Numbered from the stretch's first letter, positions 1 through 9,591 are shown. The stretch is DNA of 56,000 bases from a filamentous cyanobacterium CCP2 (GCA_003003615.1 PVWD01000008.1:1-56000), one strand, 5' to 3'. Numbers and translations: made by a program. The notes: generated from the letters alone by a model not told the origin.

Positions 1-7
1 CGCCAAT

Positions 8-682
8 ATGACCCAACCCGCGATCGACGTTCGTGATGTTTGTTTTCAATGGTCAGAAGGGGCTCCCGTCCTGCAATCTTGCTCTCTAAAAGTTCCGAAG
101 GGTGAGTTTTGGATGCTGCTGGGCACAAACGGCAGTGGCAAATCGACGCTATTGCGAACCTTGACGGGCTTGCTCCAACCCCAATCTGGGCAGATTGATG
201 TGATTCCGCCGATCGGGTTTGTTTTCCAGAATCCAGACCATCAGCTTGTGATGCCCACCGTCGGGGCAGATGTTGCCTTTGGTTTAGTGGAAGAAAAATT
301 ATCCTATCCGCAAATTCGGGAGCGGGTCGCAGATGCCCTGGCCGCTGTCAATTTGCTTCACCTACAGCGTCGTCCCATTTATGCCCTTAGCGGTGGACAA
401 AAACAGCGCATTGCCATTGCTGGGGCGATCGCAAGGCATTGTGAAGTCTTATTGCTGGATGAACCAACGGCTTTACTTGATCCCGACAGCCAAATTGATT
501 TGGTTGAGCAAGTGCAACGGTTGATTAAACGACGCGGACTGACCGCCCTTTGGGTGACGCATCGCCTAGAAGAATTAGACTATTGCGATGGCGCATTTTT
601 GCTAGAGCAAGGTCAGGTGGTAGATCAAGGAGAACCAGGACGCTTAAAACAACGGCTCATGCAGCGATTAGAAAGTGATTAG
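8..682 (+). CDS. ABC transporter ATP-binding protein, ECF/CbiO-like
   Basis: ATPase subunit of an ABC transporter, probably the energy-coupling (A) subunit of an ECF-type vitamin or metal importer, acting at the inner face of the plasma membrane. The 224-aa single-domain protein has Walker A at residues 39-47 (GTNGSGKST), a Q-loop (FVFQNPDHQ), the LSGGQ signature near residue 128, Walker B with LLLDEPT near 150 and an H-loop (WVTHR). The FQNPDHQL stretch is typical of CbiO/EcfA rather than of drug exporters. No transmembrane T or S partner is visible beside it; cyanobacterial ECF subunits are often scattered. The start lies only 7 bases inside the window, so the upstream context is unknown. 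Family certain, substrate unknown. Confidence 0.85.
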   Translation: MTQPAIDVRDVCFQWSEGAPVLQSCSLKVPKGEFWMLLGTNGSGKSTLLRTLTGLLQPQSGQIDVIPPIGFVFQNPDHQLVMPTVGADVAFGLVEEKLSYPQIRERVADALAAVNLLHLQRRPIYALSGGQKQRIAIAGAIARHCEVLLLDEPTALLDPDSQIDLVEQVQRLIKRRGLTALWVTHRLEELDYCDGAFLLEQGQVVDQGEPGRLKQRLMQRLESD

Positions 683-778
683 AGAATAAAGAGAATCGTT
701 TACAGAATGCAACAATTCGCGGCATCATATAAGTAGATGAAATATATCCACCGCAATGTTGCCTTGAATGTGTGAACT

Positions 779-1342
779 ATGGCCTCCTCTGACCCGCAAG
801 CAATTCTTCTCGTTGATGGCTACAACGTCATTGGGGCTTGGCCGAGTCTGCTGCAAATTCGTGATCATCACGGTCTAGAAGAAGCACGGCGCGAGTTAGT
901 CACCTCACTCATTGACTATAGTGCCTACCAAAACTTTGACACACACATTGTTTTTGACTCCCAGTATCAGGACACTCCTGGTACTCGCGAGGTCATTACC
1001 GGCAATCTAATGGTTTGCTACACCGACTATCGGCAGACCGCAGACACCTACATTGAAAAGACTTGCGCCCAGTACCGCAAAGATATTCGCAAATTTGTGC
1101 AACGTCTGATTGTGGCCACCTCCGATCGCGCTCAGCAGTTAACCGTTGTGGGATATGGAGCGGAATGGATGTCAGCCCATAAGCTGCGAGCAGAGGTGGA
1201 TTTAGCTGGGTTAAGAGTTCGCCGCAAACAGCAATCCCAACGCAAACGGCAACCCTCTGGAAGATTTCTTGCCAATAGCCTTGATCCGGTGGCACGGCAA
1301 CAGCTCGCCAAGCTGCGGATGGGTAGGCACGAAAAAAGTTAA
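779..1342 (+). CDS. NYN-domain (YacP/Rae1-like) nuclease-family protein
   Basis: A 187-aa protein of the NYN/YacP family. These PIN-fold proteins include the ribosome-associated endoribonuclease Rae1 of Bacillus. The N-terminus carries the family hallmark LLVDGYNVIG (residues 10-19), with the first metal-binding Asp. Further acidic positions follow in HIVFDSQ, in TDYRQTADTYIE and in VATSD. The basic C-terminal tail (RKQQSQRKR) suggests RNA or ribosome contact. The ATG start sits just after a stretch with no obvious Shine-Dalgarno sequence, which is common in cyanobacteria. It is followed directly by a tRNA gene. Nuclease activity is inferred from the family. Confidence 0.8.
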   Translation: MASSDPQAILLVDGYNVIGAWPSLLQIRDHHGLEEARRELVTSLIDYSAYQNFDTHIVFDSQYQDTPGTREVITGNLMVCYTDYRQTADTYIEKTCAQYRKDIRKFVQRLIVATSDRAQQLTVVGYGAEWMSAHKLRAEVDLAGLRVRRKQQSQRKRQPSGRFLANSLDPVARQQLAKLRMGRHEKS

Positions 1343-1403
1343 AGTTTTTTGGGGATAAGACTTGCCAAAGTGTACCTCTTATCGCTACTATTGTTAATCG
1401 TGA

Positions 1404-1475
1404 TCCTCAGTAGCTCAGTGGTAGAGCGGTCGGCTGTTAACCGATTGGTCGCTGGTTCGAATCCAGCCTGGGGAG
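1404..1475 (+). tRNA. tRNA-Asn (anticodon GTT)
   Basis: A 72-nt cloverleaf. The acceptor stem TCCTCAG pairs with CTGGGGA (one T-G pair), followed by discriminator G. The D-arm holds AGCTCAGTGGTAGAGC, the anticodon loop reads CTGTTAA with GTT in the middle, and the T-arm GCTGGTTCGAATCCAGC is perfect. CCA is not encoded. Expected to decode AAC/AAU. Confidence 0.96.
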
Positions 1476-1560
1476 TTTAAAAATCAGCAGTAGCAGGCTG
1501 TACAACGCAAGTTTGAGGCAGCGTGGCATTGTTTAGGTCAGTTGTCGTAGACTGCATTCT

Positions 1561-2787
1561 ATGACTCATTCTCAAACTAGTTCCTCCTCCCCAAAGCCTG
1601 CGGTGCTGCCAGACTCCTCGTTTCCCTGGCGAGCGTTATGGTCACTTGATCCAACGGTCACTTTCCTGAATCATGGATCGTTTGGGGCCTGCCCGATCGC
1701 CGTTTTGGAACAACAACGCCTGTTCAGAGAACAGCTAGAAGCAGAACCCGTTCAATTCTTTGAAACTCAACTAGAACCCTTACTGGATATTTCCCGCTTA
1801 GAGTTGGCGCAGTTTGTGGGTGCCGAGACGGAAGATTTGGCGTTTGTCCCCAATGCCACAACCGGGGTTAATACCATTCTGCGATCGCTCACCTTCCGGC
1901 CCGGAGATGAATTACTCACAACAAACCATGAATATAATGCCTCGCGGAATGCTTTAAACTTTGCGGCAAAGCGCAGTGGGGCAACGGTTGTGGTGGCAGA
2001 GGTGCCCTTTCCCATTGGCTCAGCAGAACAGGCGATCGAAGCCGTTTTAGCCAAAATTTCGCCTCGAACCCGACTCGTTTTAATCGATCATGTCACCAGC
2101 CAAACGGCTCTGGTTTTCCCCCTGGAGCGGCTGATCCAGGAATTGTCCGATCGCAATATCGATGTATTAGTAGACGGTGCCCATGCGCCAGGAATGCTTC
2201 CGTTGCGGTTGAAGGAAATGGGTGTAGCATATTACACTGGGAACTGCCACAAATGGCTGTGTGCTCCAAAGGGTGCAGCATTTCTGTACGTTCGTCAAGA
2301 TAAACAGTCTGAAATTCACCCACTCACCATCAGTCATGGAGCAAATTCACCTCGTCGCGATCGTTCTCTGTTTCATCTAGAGTTTGACTGGACTGGAACA
2401 ACTGACCCAACCGCATATCTTTGTGTGGCAAAGGCAATTCGCTTGATGGGGGCACTCTTTCCTGGCGGTTGGACAGAGTTAATGGCGCATAATCGAGCCA
2501 TGATTCTTGCGGCTCGTCATCGGTTGAGTCAGGCTCTTGGCGTGGAACCGCTTTGCCCGGAGGAAATGCTGGGGTCAATGGCAGTAGTTCCTTTGCCGCC
2601 TGGGTCGGCCGAATCTTTGCGAACTGCTTTATTTAGGCAGTTTCATATCGAGGTTCCCATCATTCCCTGGAAAACCGCACCCGATCGAGTGGTTCGGATC
2701 TCGGCTCAGGTCTATAACACCCGAACAGAGTATGATCAGTTGGCTGATGCACTTGGGCTGCTCTTGGCAGAAACAAAGGATACTTGA
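1561..2787 (+). CDS. Class V aminotransferase (isopenicillin N epimerase / cysteine desulfurase-like)
   Basis: PLP-dependent enzyme of aminotransferase class V, 408 aa. The N-terminus has the group signature FLNHGSFGACP. The PLP-binding lysine is K231 in YTGNCHKWLCAPKG, preceded by the cofactor-contacting Asp in VDGAHAPG. This combination is typical of the isopenicillin N epimerase-like branch, whose real substrates in cyanobacteria are mostly unknown. It could equally act as a cysteine desulfurase-like lyase, but the conserved catalytic-loop cysteine of IscS/SufS is not evident. It starts 85 bases after the tRNA and stands alone. Fold and cofactor are secure; substrate is not. Confidence 0.8.
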   Translation: MTHSQTSSSSPKPAVLPDSSFPWRALWSLDPTVTFLNHGSFGACPIAVLEQQRLFREQLEAEPVQFFETQLEPLLDISRLELAQFVGAETEDLAFVPNATTGVNTILRSLTFRPGDELLTTNHEYNASRNALNFAAKRSGATVVVAEVPFPIGSAEQAIEAVLAKISPRTRLVLIDHVTSQTALVFPLERLIQELSDRNIDVLVDGAHAPGMLPLRLKEMGVAYYTGNCHKWLCAPKGAAFLYVRQDKQSEIHPLTISHGANSPRRDRSLFHLEFDWTGTTDPTAYLCVAKAIRLMGALFPGGWTELMAHNRAMILAARHRLSQALGVEPLCPEEMLGSMAVVPLPPGSAESLRTALFRQFHIEVPIIPWKTAPDRVVRISAQVYNTRTEYDQLADALGLLLAETKDT

Positions 2788-2838
2788 ACGCATGGGCAGG
2801 TTGTATGGCAACGCAGCGTGGATGGAGGCAAATAGACC

Positions 2839-4593
2839 GTGAGGGCACTCTTAGCGCATCCTCAATTCCATCTTTTCTTGTTGCTGCTCTGGACGGTGGT
2901 CGGGCTATGCTTGCGGTTAACAAACCTAACCGCTAAACCCCTCTGGACGGATGAATTCTCAACGTTCGTCTTTAGCTTGGGAAACAGTTTTACCACCATC
3001 CCTCTCGGTGAAGTTCTCACTTCAGAACAACTGCTACAACCTCTTCAGGCTAGCCCTGCGGTTGGGCTTCGCTCTGTCATTCGCAATTTACTCAATGAAA
3101 GCAACCATCCCCCTCTCTACTTTGCCCTGATGCACCTCTGGCTGAGGCTGTTTGCAGTGCAAGGTGGAGAACTGCTGGTTTGGTGGGGGCGGCTGTTTTC
3201 TGTGATCTGGGGGACGCTAGCCATTCCAGCAAGCTATGGTTTGGGGCTGTTTGCCTTCCGTTCTCGGTTGGTGGGGCAAATGGCAGCCGTTTTGATGGCA
3301 GTCTCTCCCTTTGGGATTTATCTTGCTCAGGAAGCCCGTCACTATACCTTGCCCATTCTCTGGGTCATTGCGTCACTCGCCTGTCTCATGACTGCGGCCC
3401 GCACTATCCGCGATCGACTGCCTTTGCCCGGTTGGCTTTGTCTAATCTGGATTGTGGTCAATGTGTTGGGCATTGCGACTCACTATTTTATGTTTCTGGT
3501 GCTGCTGGCAGAAGGGATTGTCATTGTGGCGATCGGGTTAGTCCAAAGCTGGAAAGAGCAAGGGCAATGGCATCCCTTTAACCACTGGTGGCGGATTGTG
3601 GGTGTGGCGTTGGGAACTGTTGCAGGGGGAGCCGTCTGGCTACCCTATTTACAAGACAGCGATAGCCAGTTGACATCATGGATTATTCGCAGCGATCGAA
3701 GCGGACTTGAATGGTTAGACCCGATCGGCCAGTCTATTGCAGGCTGGATCACAATGATTTTTCTATTACCAATTCAGGCTGCCAATCCTGGGGTAGTGCT
3801 TGCATCGGGTGTCGCCTTAATTCTACTGACCCTATGGACATTCCCCAAGGTGCTTCGGGGGCTGTTGTTACAGCTAAAACGGTTTGAAACGCGGCTAGCA
3901 GTATTCGTTCTGGGATGCTATTTTGTTAGCTCGGTGGGCTTGTTTTGGGGCGTTACCTATTTGTTCGCCCTCGACCTGACCAGTGCATTTCGCTATAACT
4001 TCGTCTATTTTCCAGCGGTTGTGGTTTTGGTGGGAGCTGGTTTAGCTTCCGTTTGGACGGGGGTAATGTCCAACCCTCGCAAAGACGCTGGCCCGCTAAA
4101 ATTTCTCTCCACAGGTAAGGCTCGGAGTGTGATTGTTATTGGACTAATGAGCCTGCTGGGTGCTTTGACGGTAGTGACGAATTTGGGGTATCAGAAAACC
4201 CACCGTCCCGATATTGTTGCTCAAGACATCCAAAACCGATCGCAAGGAGACGCACTCGTTGTCATTGCCCACCAAACCCATGGGCAAACCGGGCGACTCA
4301 TGGGTATTGCCTGGAACTTGCAGCACTCAGCAGGCTCTCCTGAACAGCCTCCGACCCTCAATCCCCGCTTTTTGCTCGCACCGCTTACCCGTGATGAACG
4401 ATCGATTGTCCGAGTGTTGCGGAATGCGTTAAATCAATCACCGCGCCCGTTGGATTTGTGGATCATTAATTTTCGAGATAGCCCCGAACGCTCGATCGAT
4501 ATTTTGCTCGATCGACAGAACTGCGAGGCTGTAACGAAACGTCGGCTGATAGATGGCTACCGCTATCGGCTCTATCGCTGTGGCGAAGACTAG
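2839..4593 (+). CDS. Membrane glycosyltransferase, GT39/ArnT-like family
   Basis: A 584-aa multi-pass inner-membrane protein resembling dolichyl/undecaprenyl-phosphate sugar glycosyltransferases of the PMT/ArnT clan. After the first hydrophobic segment comes the signature acidic loop with LWTDEF (about residues 34-41), where these enzymes place the catalytic Asp. The stretch NESNHPPLYF further on is the second conserved loop. About ten hydrophobic segments follow, then a soluble C-terminal region with IVAQDIQNRSQGDAL, typical of the cyanobacterial members. The start is GTG. It would glycosylate a lipid or protein acceptor on the periplasmic face; donor and acceptor are unknown. Confidence 0.75.
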   Translation: MRALLAHPQFHLFLLLLWTVVGLCLRLTNLTAKPLWTDEFSTFVFSLGNSFTTIPLGEVLTSEQLLQPLQASPAVGLRSVIRNLLNESNHPPLYFALMHLWLRLFAVQGGELLVWWGRLFSVIWGTLAIPASYGLGLFAFRSRLVGQMAAVLMAVSPFGIYLAQEARHYTLPILWVIASLACLMTAARTIRDRLPLPGWLCLIWIVVNVLGIATHYFMFLVLLAEGIVIVAIGLVQSWKEQGQWHPFNHWWRIVGVALGTVAGGAVWLPYLQDSDSQLTSWIIRSDRSGLEWLDPIGQSIAGWITMIFLLPIQAANPGVVLASGVALILLTLWTFPKVLRGLLLQLKRFETRLAVFVLGCYFVSSVGLFWGVTYLFALDLTSAFRYNFVYFPAVVVLVGAGLASVWTGVMSNPRKDAGPLKFLSTGKARSVIVIGLMSLLGALTVVTNLGYQKTHRPDIVAQDIQNRSQGDALVVIAHQTHGQTGRLMGIAWNLQHSAGSPEQPPTLNPRFLLAPLTRDERSIVRVLRNALNQSPRPLDLWIINFRDSPERSIDILLDRQNCEAVTKRRLIDGYRYRLYRCGED

Positions 4594-4645
4594 AAAAAAT
4601 AAAGGATCTATATAGGATAGAGGGATCTAGCAACGTGATTCCTCA

Positions 4646-4987
4646 TCAAAAATCCTCATCAAATAATCCTTTGCTTTCTCCTAACCCTCCCGATCGGCTT
4701 TTGCTCTTTGCCCAGCATCGTTCTAAAAAGCGGACAAATTCCGGGTTTAAGCGTGGTTCGGTGTGCCAAGTTTGCTTACCCCAGCAATTTTCCAAAAACT
4801 CCGAAACATCAGCATCCTTTATTTCGGCACTTTCGCTTTTAGCCCAGATCATCTCTAACTGTTCAATGTTATGAAGCATCCAAAACCGCATTGGGTTAAG
4901 GGACTTAAACTTTGGGCTAAAGAGCGGTTGGTTTAAGTAAGCCCAAAGCGGAAATCTCAGGTTGGTTTGCTCGTTATTTTCGTTCAT
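4646..4987 (-). CDS. Hypothetical protein, 113 aa
   Basis: An uncharacterised frame rich in Trp, Phe and charged residues, with no signal peptide or membrane segment. The chosen ATG gives a protein beginning MNENNEQ. An in-frame TTG upstream would extend it to 5032. The internal echo FLENCWGKQ / FLERCWAKS, with cysteines about 26 residues apart, suggests a short duplicated motif and argues mildly for a real protein. It converges on the preceding glycosyltransferase gene. No family was recognised. It could be a chance frame. Confidence 0.35.
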   Translation of the reverse strand: MNENNEQTNLRFPLWAYLNQPLFSPKFKSLNPMRFWMLHNIEQLEMIWAKSESAEIKDADVSEFLENCWGKQTWHTEPRLNPEFVRFLERCWAKSKSRSGGLGESKGLFDEDF

Positions 4988-5413
4988 AGGGATATTGATC
5001 AAAACAATAAACAATACGATGCGGCAACCCAAAATTCAGGGAAAATTGTTTGCCACAATCAATTTTTCCTTGGGAATTACCCCACTCCCCCCTGGGAAGC
5101 GTTTGCACCTGGGTTGGCAAACACATTCTTTCAAGCGTTGTTCACTAACCACAGTTACACCCATGTTCTAGCAAAGCACTAACACGATGAAGACGGCATC
5201 TACCTTTCCGATTATGTTGACGATGTAAGTTAAAGAGTTTTTAAAGAGCCAACTGTAGAGAACCAAACCGGGCCGCACCGACTTGAGCTTTAAAGCCAAC
5301 TTGAAGCAAGCGTTGGGCGAGAGCCGACCATCCAAACCCTCGCCCGACTGTAATGATGCTAGAGGTCGCTTGAGCGGGTCTGTTTAGGAGCCAAGCGTAG
5401 AAGCGGGTATGGT
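4988..5413. other. Intergenic stretch with a possible decayed reading frame
   Basis: No complete gene is supported. On the minus strand, 5241-5435 is an open frame of about 64 codons with protein-like content (for example ITVGRGFGWSALAQRLL) but no usable start codon, overlapping the end of the thioredoxin gene. It is probably a remnant of a lost downstream gene. The rest shows no clear signal. Confidence 0.3.
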
Positions 5414-5731
5414 TTAGGTAAAGAGGTGTAACCGTTCAACGAGTTGCTTTGCAGAAACGACCCCTTCAATGCGATCGACGGGTTGCCCATTCCGGAACAA
5501 AACCAGAGTTGGCAGCGCGTAAACCTGATAGCGGGATGCCAAATCAGGATAGTTCTCTGTGTTAATCTTGACGATCTGCACTTGCTCACCAATCCGCGAT
5601 TTCACATCATCCAGGATTTTTGACATCATCTGGCACGGGCCACACCAAGGCGCATAAAAATCCACTAACACAGGCGTTGTAGAACCAGCCACTAGCTCCT
5701 GAAAACTACCAAACTGTTTTTTTGTTGCCAT
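5414..5731 (-). CDS. trxA: Thioredoxin
   Basis: A 105-aa thioredoxin. The active site WCGPC has cysteines C30 and C33, after the buried Asp of LVDFYAPWC, and the cis-proline loop appears as YALPTLVLF. Length and motif order match typical cytosolic thioredoxins, which reduce disulfides using thioredoxin reductase. The start ATGGCAACA was chosen because it gives the usual N-terminal length. An ATG five codons upstream (5746) is also possible, and neither has a strong ribosome binding site. It appears monocistronic. In cyanobacteria several thioredoxin types coexist; which one this is cannot be settled from motifs alone. Confidence 0.9.
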   Translation of the reverse strand: MATKKQFGSFQELVAGSTTPVLVDFYAPWCGPCQMMSKILDDVKSRIGEQVQIVKINTENYPDLASRYQVYALPTLVLFRNGQPVDRIEGVVSAKQLVERLHLFT

Positions 5732-6009
5732 AGGACATTTATTCATAGGATTCGATTACGGGCGTTCCCACCGAAGCCATGACCCAATTCGGTTGCCCCG
5801 CTAACTACCCGTATCTTTGATCCTAATGAACTTTTTCAGAGTCTGGAGAGGGTTACTCAAATGTCTTAATATTAATTCTAGAGTTGCCCCTATGCCTGTG
5901 GGGCTGAGCAGTTTTCAAACGCTACATTCTAAAGGATGGCTGTTTCACATCGGGGAGGCGATTGTCTCTTGTATTCCACGACTCAAGAATGATTTAAATC
6001 GCTCCTAAT

Positions 6010-6240
6010 CTACAGCTAGAGCCGACACCAATTCAGTTTGACCAGTACATAAGCTGGTGTCCACCTGCCAAGTTTGAGTTTTTTGATGGCAAGCCGCAGA
6101 TTAGCTACAAGCGAGGGCAAAGCGGATATTGGGCTTACTGCTGATGACATTTGGACTGGACAGCGTGGTGAAGGTGCTGCCGCCGCAAACCTGGATGCAG
6201 GCGTTGAAACAGCGAGTGGCATGGGAACAGCAGGATGAGC
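6010..6240 (+). pseudogene. Remnant of a Uma2-family (DUF820) endonuclease
   Basis: Translating from 6010 gives LQLEPTPIQFDQYISWCPP followed by KFEFFDGKPQIS. This closely resembles the C-terminal half of cyanobacterial Uma2 restriction-endonuclease-fold proteins. The frame then breaks near 6100. The neighbouring frame continues with family-like text (LLLMTFGLDSVVKVLPPQTW). There is no start codon, an upstream in-frame stop and at least one frameshift, so the gene is dead. It points downstream into the convergent hydrolase gene. Confidence 0.55.
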
Positions 6241-6260
6241 AGCGCATAGATAAATTAAAT

Positions 6261-7961
6261 TTATTGCCTCAGCATTTCTGAGAGTTGTTCTTCAGTCAAC
6301 GATCGAATCAAGCTAAATTCAAAGGGCGGATCGCCTAGCGTTCGTACATGGTAGGGTTGCAAGTAGGGTTCATATTCAGCGCGATCGGCGAGATAAACCT
6401 GTAGGAATGCCAGTAACAAAGCTCTAGCATTACTGCGAAACAGCGCAATCTCTTCATCAAGCTGCTGTTGGTCGAGCGAGGGCGAGAGAATACGGTTGAT
6501 CAGAGCGGTCAACTGGGGAATGTGTGCTCCACCCCTTGCCAAGAGCAAATATCGTTCAGGGGCGGTGAGCCAGGTGAAAGAGTAGGCTTGTTCGGGCACC
6601 AGGGGAGCCGCTGGATCATATCCACTCGCTCCAATGACGATCGGTGTCTGAATTTGACGCAACCCATTAGATCCAAAGATGCTGGCATTAACGGGATTAA
6701 ACGCAATCACCAACCCAACTCGATCGTCTTTCAATCCTTGGGTCAGTTGCTGCATTGCTTCTGGTGAAGACTCTAACGCCCGACACTGCAACAGCACAGC
6801 CGGATCGAGGAATTCGACGAATGTTTCTCGACTGCAATCTTGCCGCAGATGCTCAAAATCAACCGTTGCGCCAGCCAATGCCAATACCGTGTAGCCGCCA
6901 AAAGAATGTCCTGCTGCGGCAACCCGCTGTAAATTCAAACGCCCTTGCCATTCGGTTTGGTTGCGCCGCTCTAATTCATCGAGCAGAAAACTGATATCCA
7001 GAGGGCGATCGACAAATTCGCTGACCCGAAACACTTCCGAAGCTCTTCCGGCTAGAACCGCCTGCTGTAAGTCATGGTTACTGCCAATGTGTTCTGGCAA
7101 AGCAACTGCATAACCATAGGTAGCAAAGTATTGGGCAATATCGCTAAAATCAGCGCGGCTCGACCCCAATCCGTGCGATATCACTGCAACCGGAATAGAG
7201 GCAGGAACAGTATTGTTCGTTTGTGGCAAGTATAAATCAACTGGATAAGTGCGATCGCGGCTCGTATCTTCCAAAACGATCGTTTGCTGGGAGAACTCAA
7301 ATAGTCCAGGCTGCCGTAAATCTGGAATATCAGTAGGTTGAATCGATGCTTCCGTTTCGGACTGCTGGGCTAATTGCTCAATTCCGGCAATTACCGCGTT
7401 GGTTTCCTCAAAAAATGCTTCACCTCGCCGCAGCGCATGAAGGGCGACTTCCAGATTAATTCGCATTCCCGAAGTGGGAAATTGACGCAAAACATCAAGC
7501 AGTGTGAAGCCTTCGGGTTGAGCCGCCGCCAGAATCAGTGCCGATCGCAGCGCATAGAGACCGTTTTGGCGTTTTCCAGTTTGAATCAAGTTACCCACAT
7601 AGCCGAGTGCCCGTTCTCCCATTGGTTCATAAAAACTTTGGGATACAACAACTGGACTGATTTGGTAGGAGGTCGTTAGTGCTGTGCGGAACTCATCCCG
7701 TATGTCCTCATCAAGAAATCTCAAGAAGAACGCCAGATCCGGATTGACCGTACCCTCTTCGGCGTAAGCTTCCAGGGAGGAAACCGCAACCGATCGCTCC
7801 AGTAAACCATAGCTGAAATAGACTCTCTCTGCTGCCCTAACAGGTAGTGCCGTTAGTCCGACAATAGCAGTTCCAATGAGCACTCGTATGCCAAACTGAT
7901 AAAGTCTACGATGATGTTTTTTGAAATCTCGATGGAGGTGCATGGAAAATTGCCAATTCAT
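6261..7961 (-). CDS. Secreted alpha/beta hydrolase with DUF1400 domain
   Basis: A 566-aa protein. A basic N-terminus and a hydrophobic segment ending ALPVRAAE (about residues 25-44) form a signal peptide, so it is likely periplasmic or extracellular. The next about 130 residues match the DUF1400 region found almost only in cyanobacteria (for example VYFSYGLLERSVAVSSLEAYA). The rest is a dienelactone-hydrolase/PAF-acetylhydrolase-like fold. The nucleophile is S353 in GHSFGG and the oxyanion region is AVISHGLGSSR. A candidate catalytic His lies in RGGAHIPQL. An esterase or lipase role is likely; substrate unknown. Confidence 0.8.
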   Translation of the reverse strand: MNWQFSMHLHRDFKKHHRRLYQFGIRVLIGTAIVGLTALPVRAAERVYFSYGLLERSVAVSSLEAYAEEGTVNPDLAFFLRFLDEDIRDEFRTALTTSYQISPVVVSQSFYEPMGERALGYVGNLIQTGKRQNGLYALRSALILAAAQPEGFTLLDVLRQFPTSGMRINLEVALHALRRGEAFFEETNAVIAGIEQLAQQSETEASIQPTDIPDLRQPGLFEFSQQTIVLEDTSRDRTYPVDLYLPQTNNTVPASIPVAVISHGLGSSRADFSDIAQYFATYGYAVALPEHIGSNHDLQQAVLAGRASEVFRVSEFVDRPLDISFLLDELERRNQTEWQGRLNLQRVAAAGHSFGGYTVLALAGATVDFEHLRQDCSRETFVEFLDPAVLLQCRALESSPEAMQQLTQGLKDDRVGLVIAFNPVNASIFGSNGLRQIQTPIVIGASGYDPAAPLVPEQAYSFTWLTAPERYLLLARGGAHIPQLTALINRILSPSLDQQQLDEEIALFRSNARALLLAFLQVYLADRAEYEPYLQPYHVRTLGDPPFEFSLIRSLTEEQLSEMLRQ

Positions 7962-8004
7962 GAGCTGCGATTAATTTAAGACAAAGTTGTGAAAATATAT
8001 TGTT

Positions 8005-8916
8005 TCAAATAAACAACAAATCCCAGGGAAGGCGTGAGAGTTGCAGAAAGGCAAACAGACCAACATAAGCGACTCGAACCGCTGTGTGTTTAGAAGGACA
8101 TTGAGCAAACCCCATGATGATCAAAATATAGGCAAATCCCAGCACTGGCAACAGAAAATAAGTGGTGGCAATGAACACAATTAAGAACCAATCTCGGAAT
8201 CGCGAGAATAGCCGCAGTGGATTGACCAGAAACGCGATCGCAACACTACCTTCAATGAACAGTGTCCAGTAAGAAGCGGCTAGAGTGAACGCCTGCAACC
8301 GAGGACTGGTGGTTAAAGTGACATTCCCGATCGCCTGTGGAAACTGCTTAAGTAATACTTCCAGTAGTCGATTTTGCGGTAATGTATTAGGCGATAAGCT
8401 ACCGATCGCTGTAGCAACAGACTCGACGCGATCGTCTGCTAGAAAGGTATAGTGCAAAAACGCTCCATCCCAATACTCACCTGCCAGCATTTTCCAGGTC
8501 GTAGCAAACAGAAACGTTAGTCCAATCAACACTCGTCCATTCCATGCCAACACCCCATCCGCATCTTTGGCAGATACTGCCAGCGCACAAACCAAACACC
8601 AGTAAGTAATCAAAATTTTGTGATTATCAATCCACAGCCAATCGGTGGCATTCACCCACCAGACAATGCCGCAGATCAGCATCCACATTACCTGGTTAGT
8701 CAATAATGTGGGGGAGAGCAACATTAGCCCACACAAAACACGTAAGGGAATATCGAGAAATACGGTGCTAGAGCCGTATAGCAGCAAAAACAATGCCGTG
8801 AAGCGTAGAACCAATAAATGCCGGGGTTGAGCCAGTAGATCGTTCAGAAAGTGGAGGAACTGAGGAGCAGCGATTAGGGATGAGGAAGATGGGGAAGAGA
8901 TTTGGGTCATTGCCAT
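8005..8916 (-). CDS. HTTM-like multi-pass membrane protein
   Basis: A 303-aa integral membrane protein with roughly six to seven hydrophobic helices. The stretch FATTWKMLAGEYWDGAFLHY resembles the conserved part of HTTM-domain proteins, the bacterial relatives of vitamin-K-dependent carboxylase, but the match is partial. Its start overlaps the stop of the upstream gene (8907-9569) by 10 bases, implying translational coupling. The two products probably form one membrane complex, as HTTM proteins often pair with a bitopic partner. No enzymatic residues can be assigned with confidence. Confidence 0.6.
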   Translation of the reverse strand: MAMTQISSPSSSSLIAAPQFLHFLNDLLAQPRHLLVLRFTALFLLLYGSSTVFLDIPLRVLCGLMLLSPTLLTNQVMWMLICGIVWWVNATDWLWIDNHKILITYWCLVCALAVSAKDADGVLAWNGRVLIGLTFLFATTWKMLAGEYWDGAFLHYTFLADDRVESVATAIGSLSPNTLPQNRLLEVLLKQFPQAIGNVTLTTSPRLQAFTLAASYWTLFIEGSVAIAFLVNPLRLFSRFRDWFLIVFIATTYFLLPVLGFAYILIIMGFAQCPSKHTAVRVAYVGLFAFLQLSRLPWDLLFI

Positions 8917-9569
8917 GCTCCTGCTTCAACGACTTGACTTAACGGTTCAGCCCATAGCTGATGTTGGACATGATCAAACCGCAGTCGCCACCATTGCAGG
9001 CGAATCGCTTTCACGGTTTTAACGGCTGCTGGTACATCCGGGTCGTACATTGTTTTGAGGCGGTAGAGCGGCTGCGCTAGTGGATGCGTGGGTAAATCAG
9101 GCAGAAGATTAGTGATGCGGTCTGGCGGCAAATTTTGATCTCCCAGAAGATCAGGATTTTCGAGTTGGAGCTTTTCATAAATCGCTTGTCTCTCTACCGT
9201 AGTGGGAACAACAAACTGAGCCACAAACTGCGGCGCAATTTGCTCCAGATCGCTTTGTCGGGGTAAGGTGCGAATGCGGCGAATGGTGCGATCGTCCAAC
9301 GCACTATACACATCTAGCTGAATTGAATTGCCATCTTGATCCAATGCTTCTGCCTGGATGACTCGCATGGCAGGGGCATCGATCGCCCCAAACATTCCGA
9401 ATCCTCCCCCCTTCCAGGGTGAGAGGTTTGCAGTTTGCGTTAAGTAGATTTGCAGCAAGGCAACCAGCACGAGAATCGCCGCAGGCAGTCCTCGTTCGAT
9501 GATGCGCTGCATTCGACCATGTGGATATCTTCTCGTCCAGTTGGTAGAGCGAAAACGATCCATCCCCAA
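8907..9569 (-). CDS. Membrane-anchored partner protein, 220 aa
   Basis: A protein with a single N-terminal transmembrane helix (about residues 27-45, LPAAILVLVALLQIYLTQT) and a soluble domain of about 170 residues that would lie outside the cytoplasm. The domain starts with PWKGGGFGMFGAIDAP, a pattern I associate with proteins next to HTTM-type membrane genes. It overlaps the downstream membrane gene and follows a small membrane-protein gene. No catalytic motif is visible; a structural or assembly role for the partner is inference. Confidence 0.55.
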   Translation of the reverse strand: MGMDRFRSTNWTRRYPHGRMQRIIERGLPAAILVLVALLQIYLTQTANLSPWKGGGFGMFGAIDAPAMRVIQAEALDQDGNSIQLDVYSALDDRTIRRIRTLPRQSDLEQIAPQFVAQFVVPTTVERQAIYEKLQLENPDLLGDQNLPPDRITNLLPDLPTHPLAQPLYRLKTMYDPDVPAAVKTVKAIRLQWWRLRFDHVQHQLWAEPLSQVVEAGAWQ

Positions 9570-9591
9570 TCCCCTTTACATTCAAATTTTA

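Noticed and set aside
5817-6008. 63-codon plus-strand frame upstream of the Uma2 remnant
   Set aside because: It is out of frame with the remnant, has no similarity to a nuclease N-terminus and no ribosome binding site.
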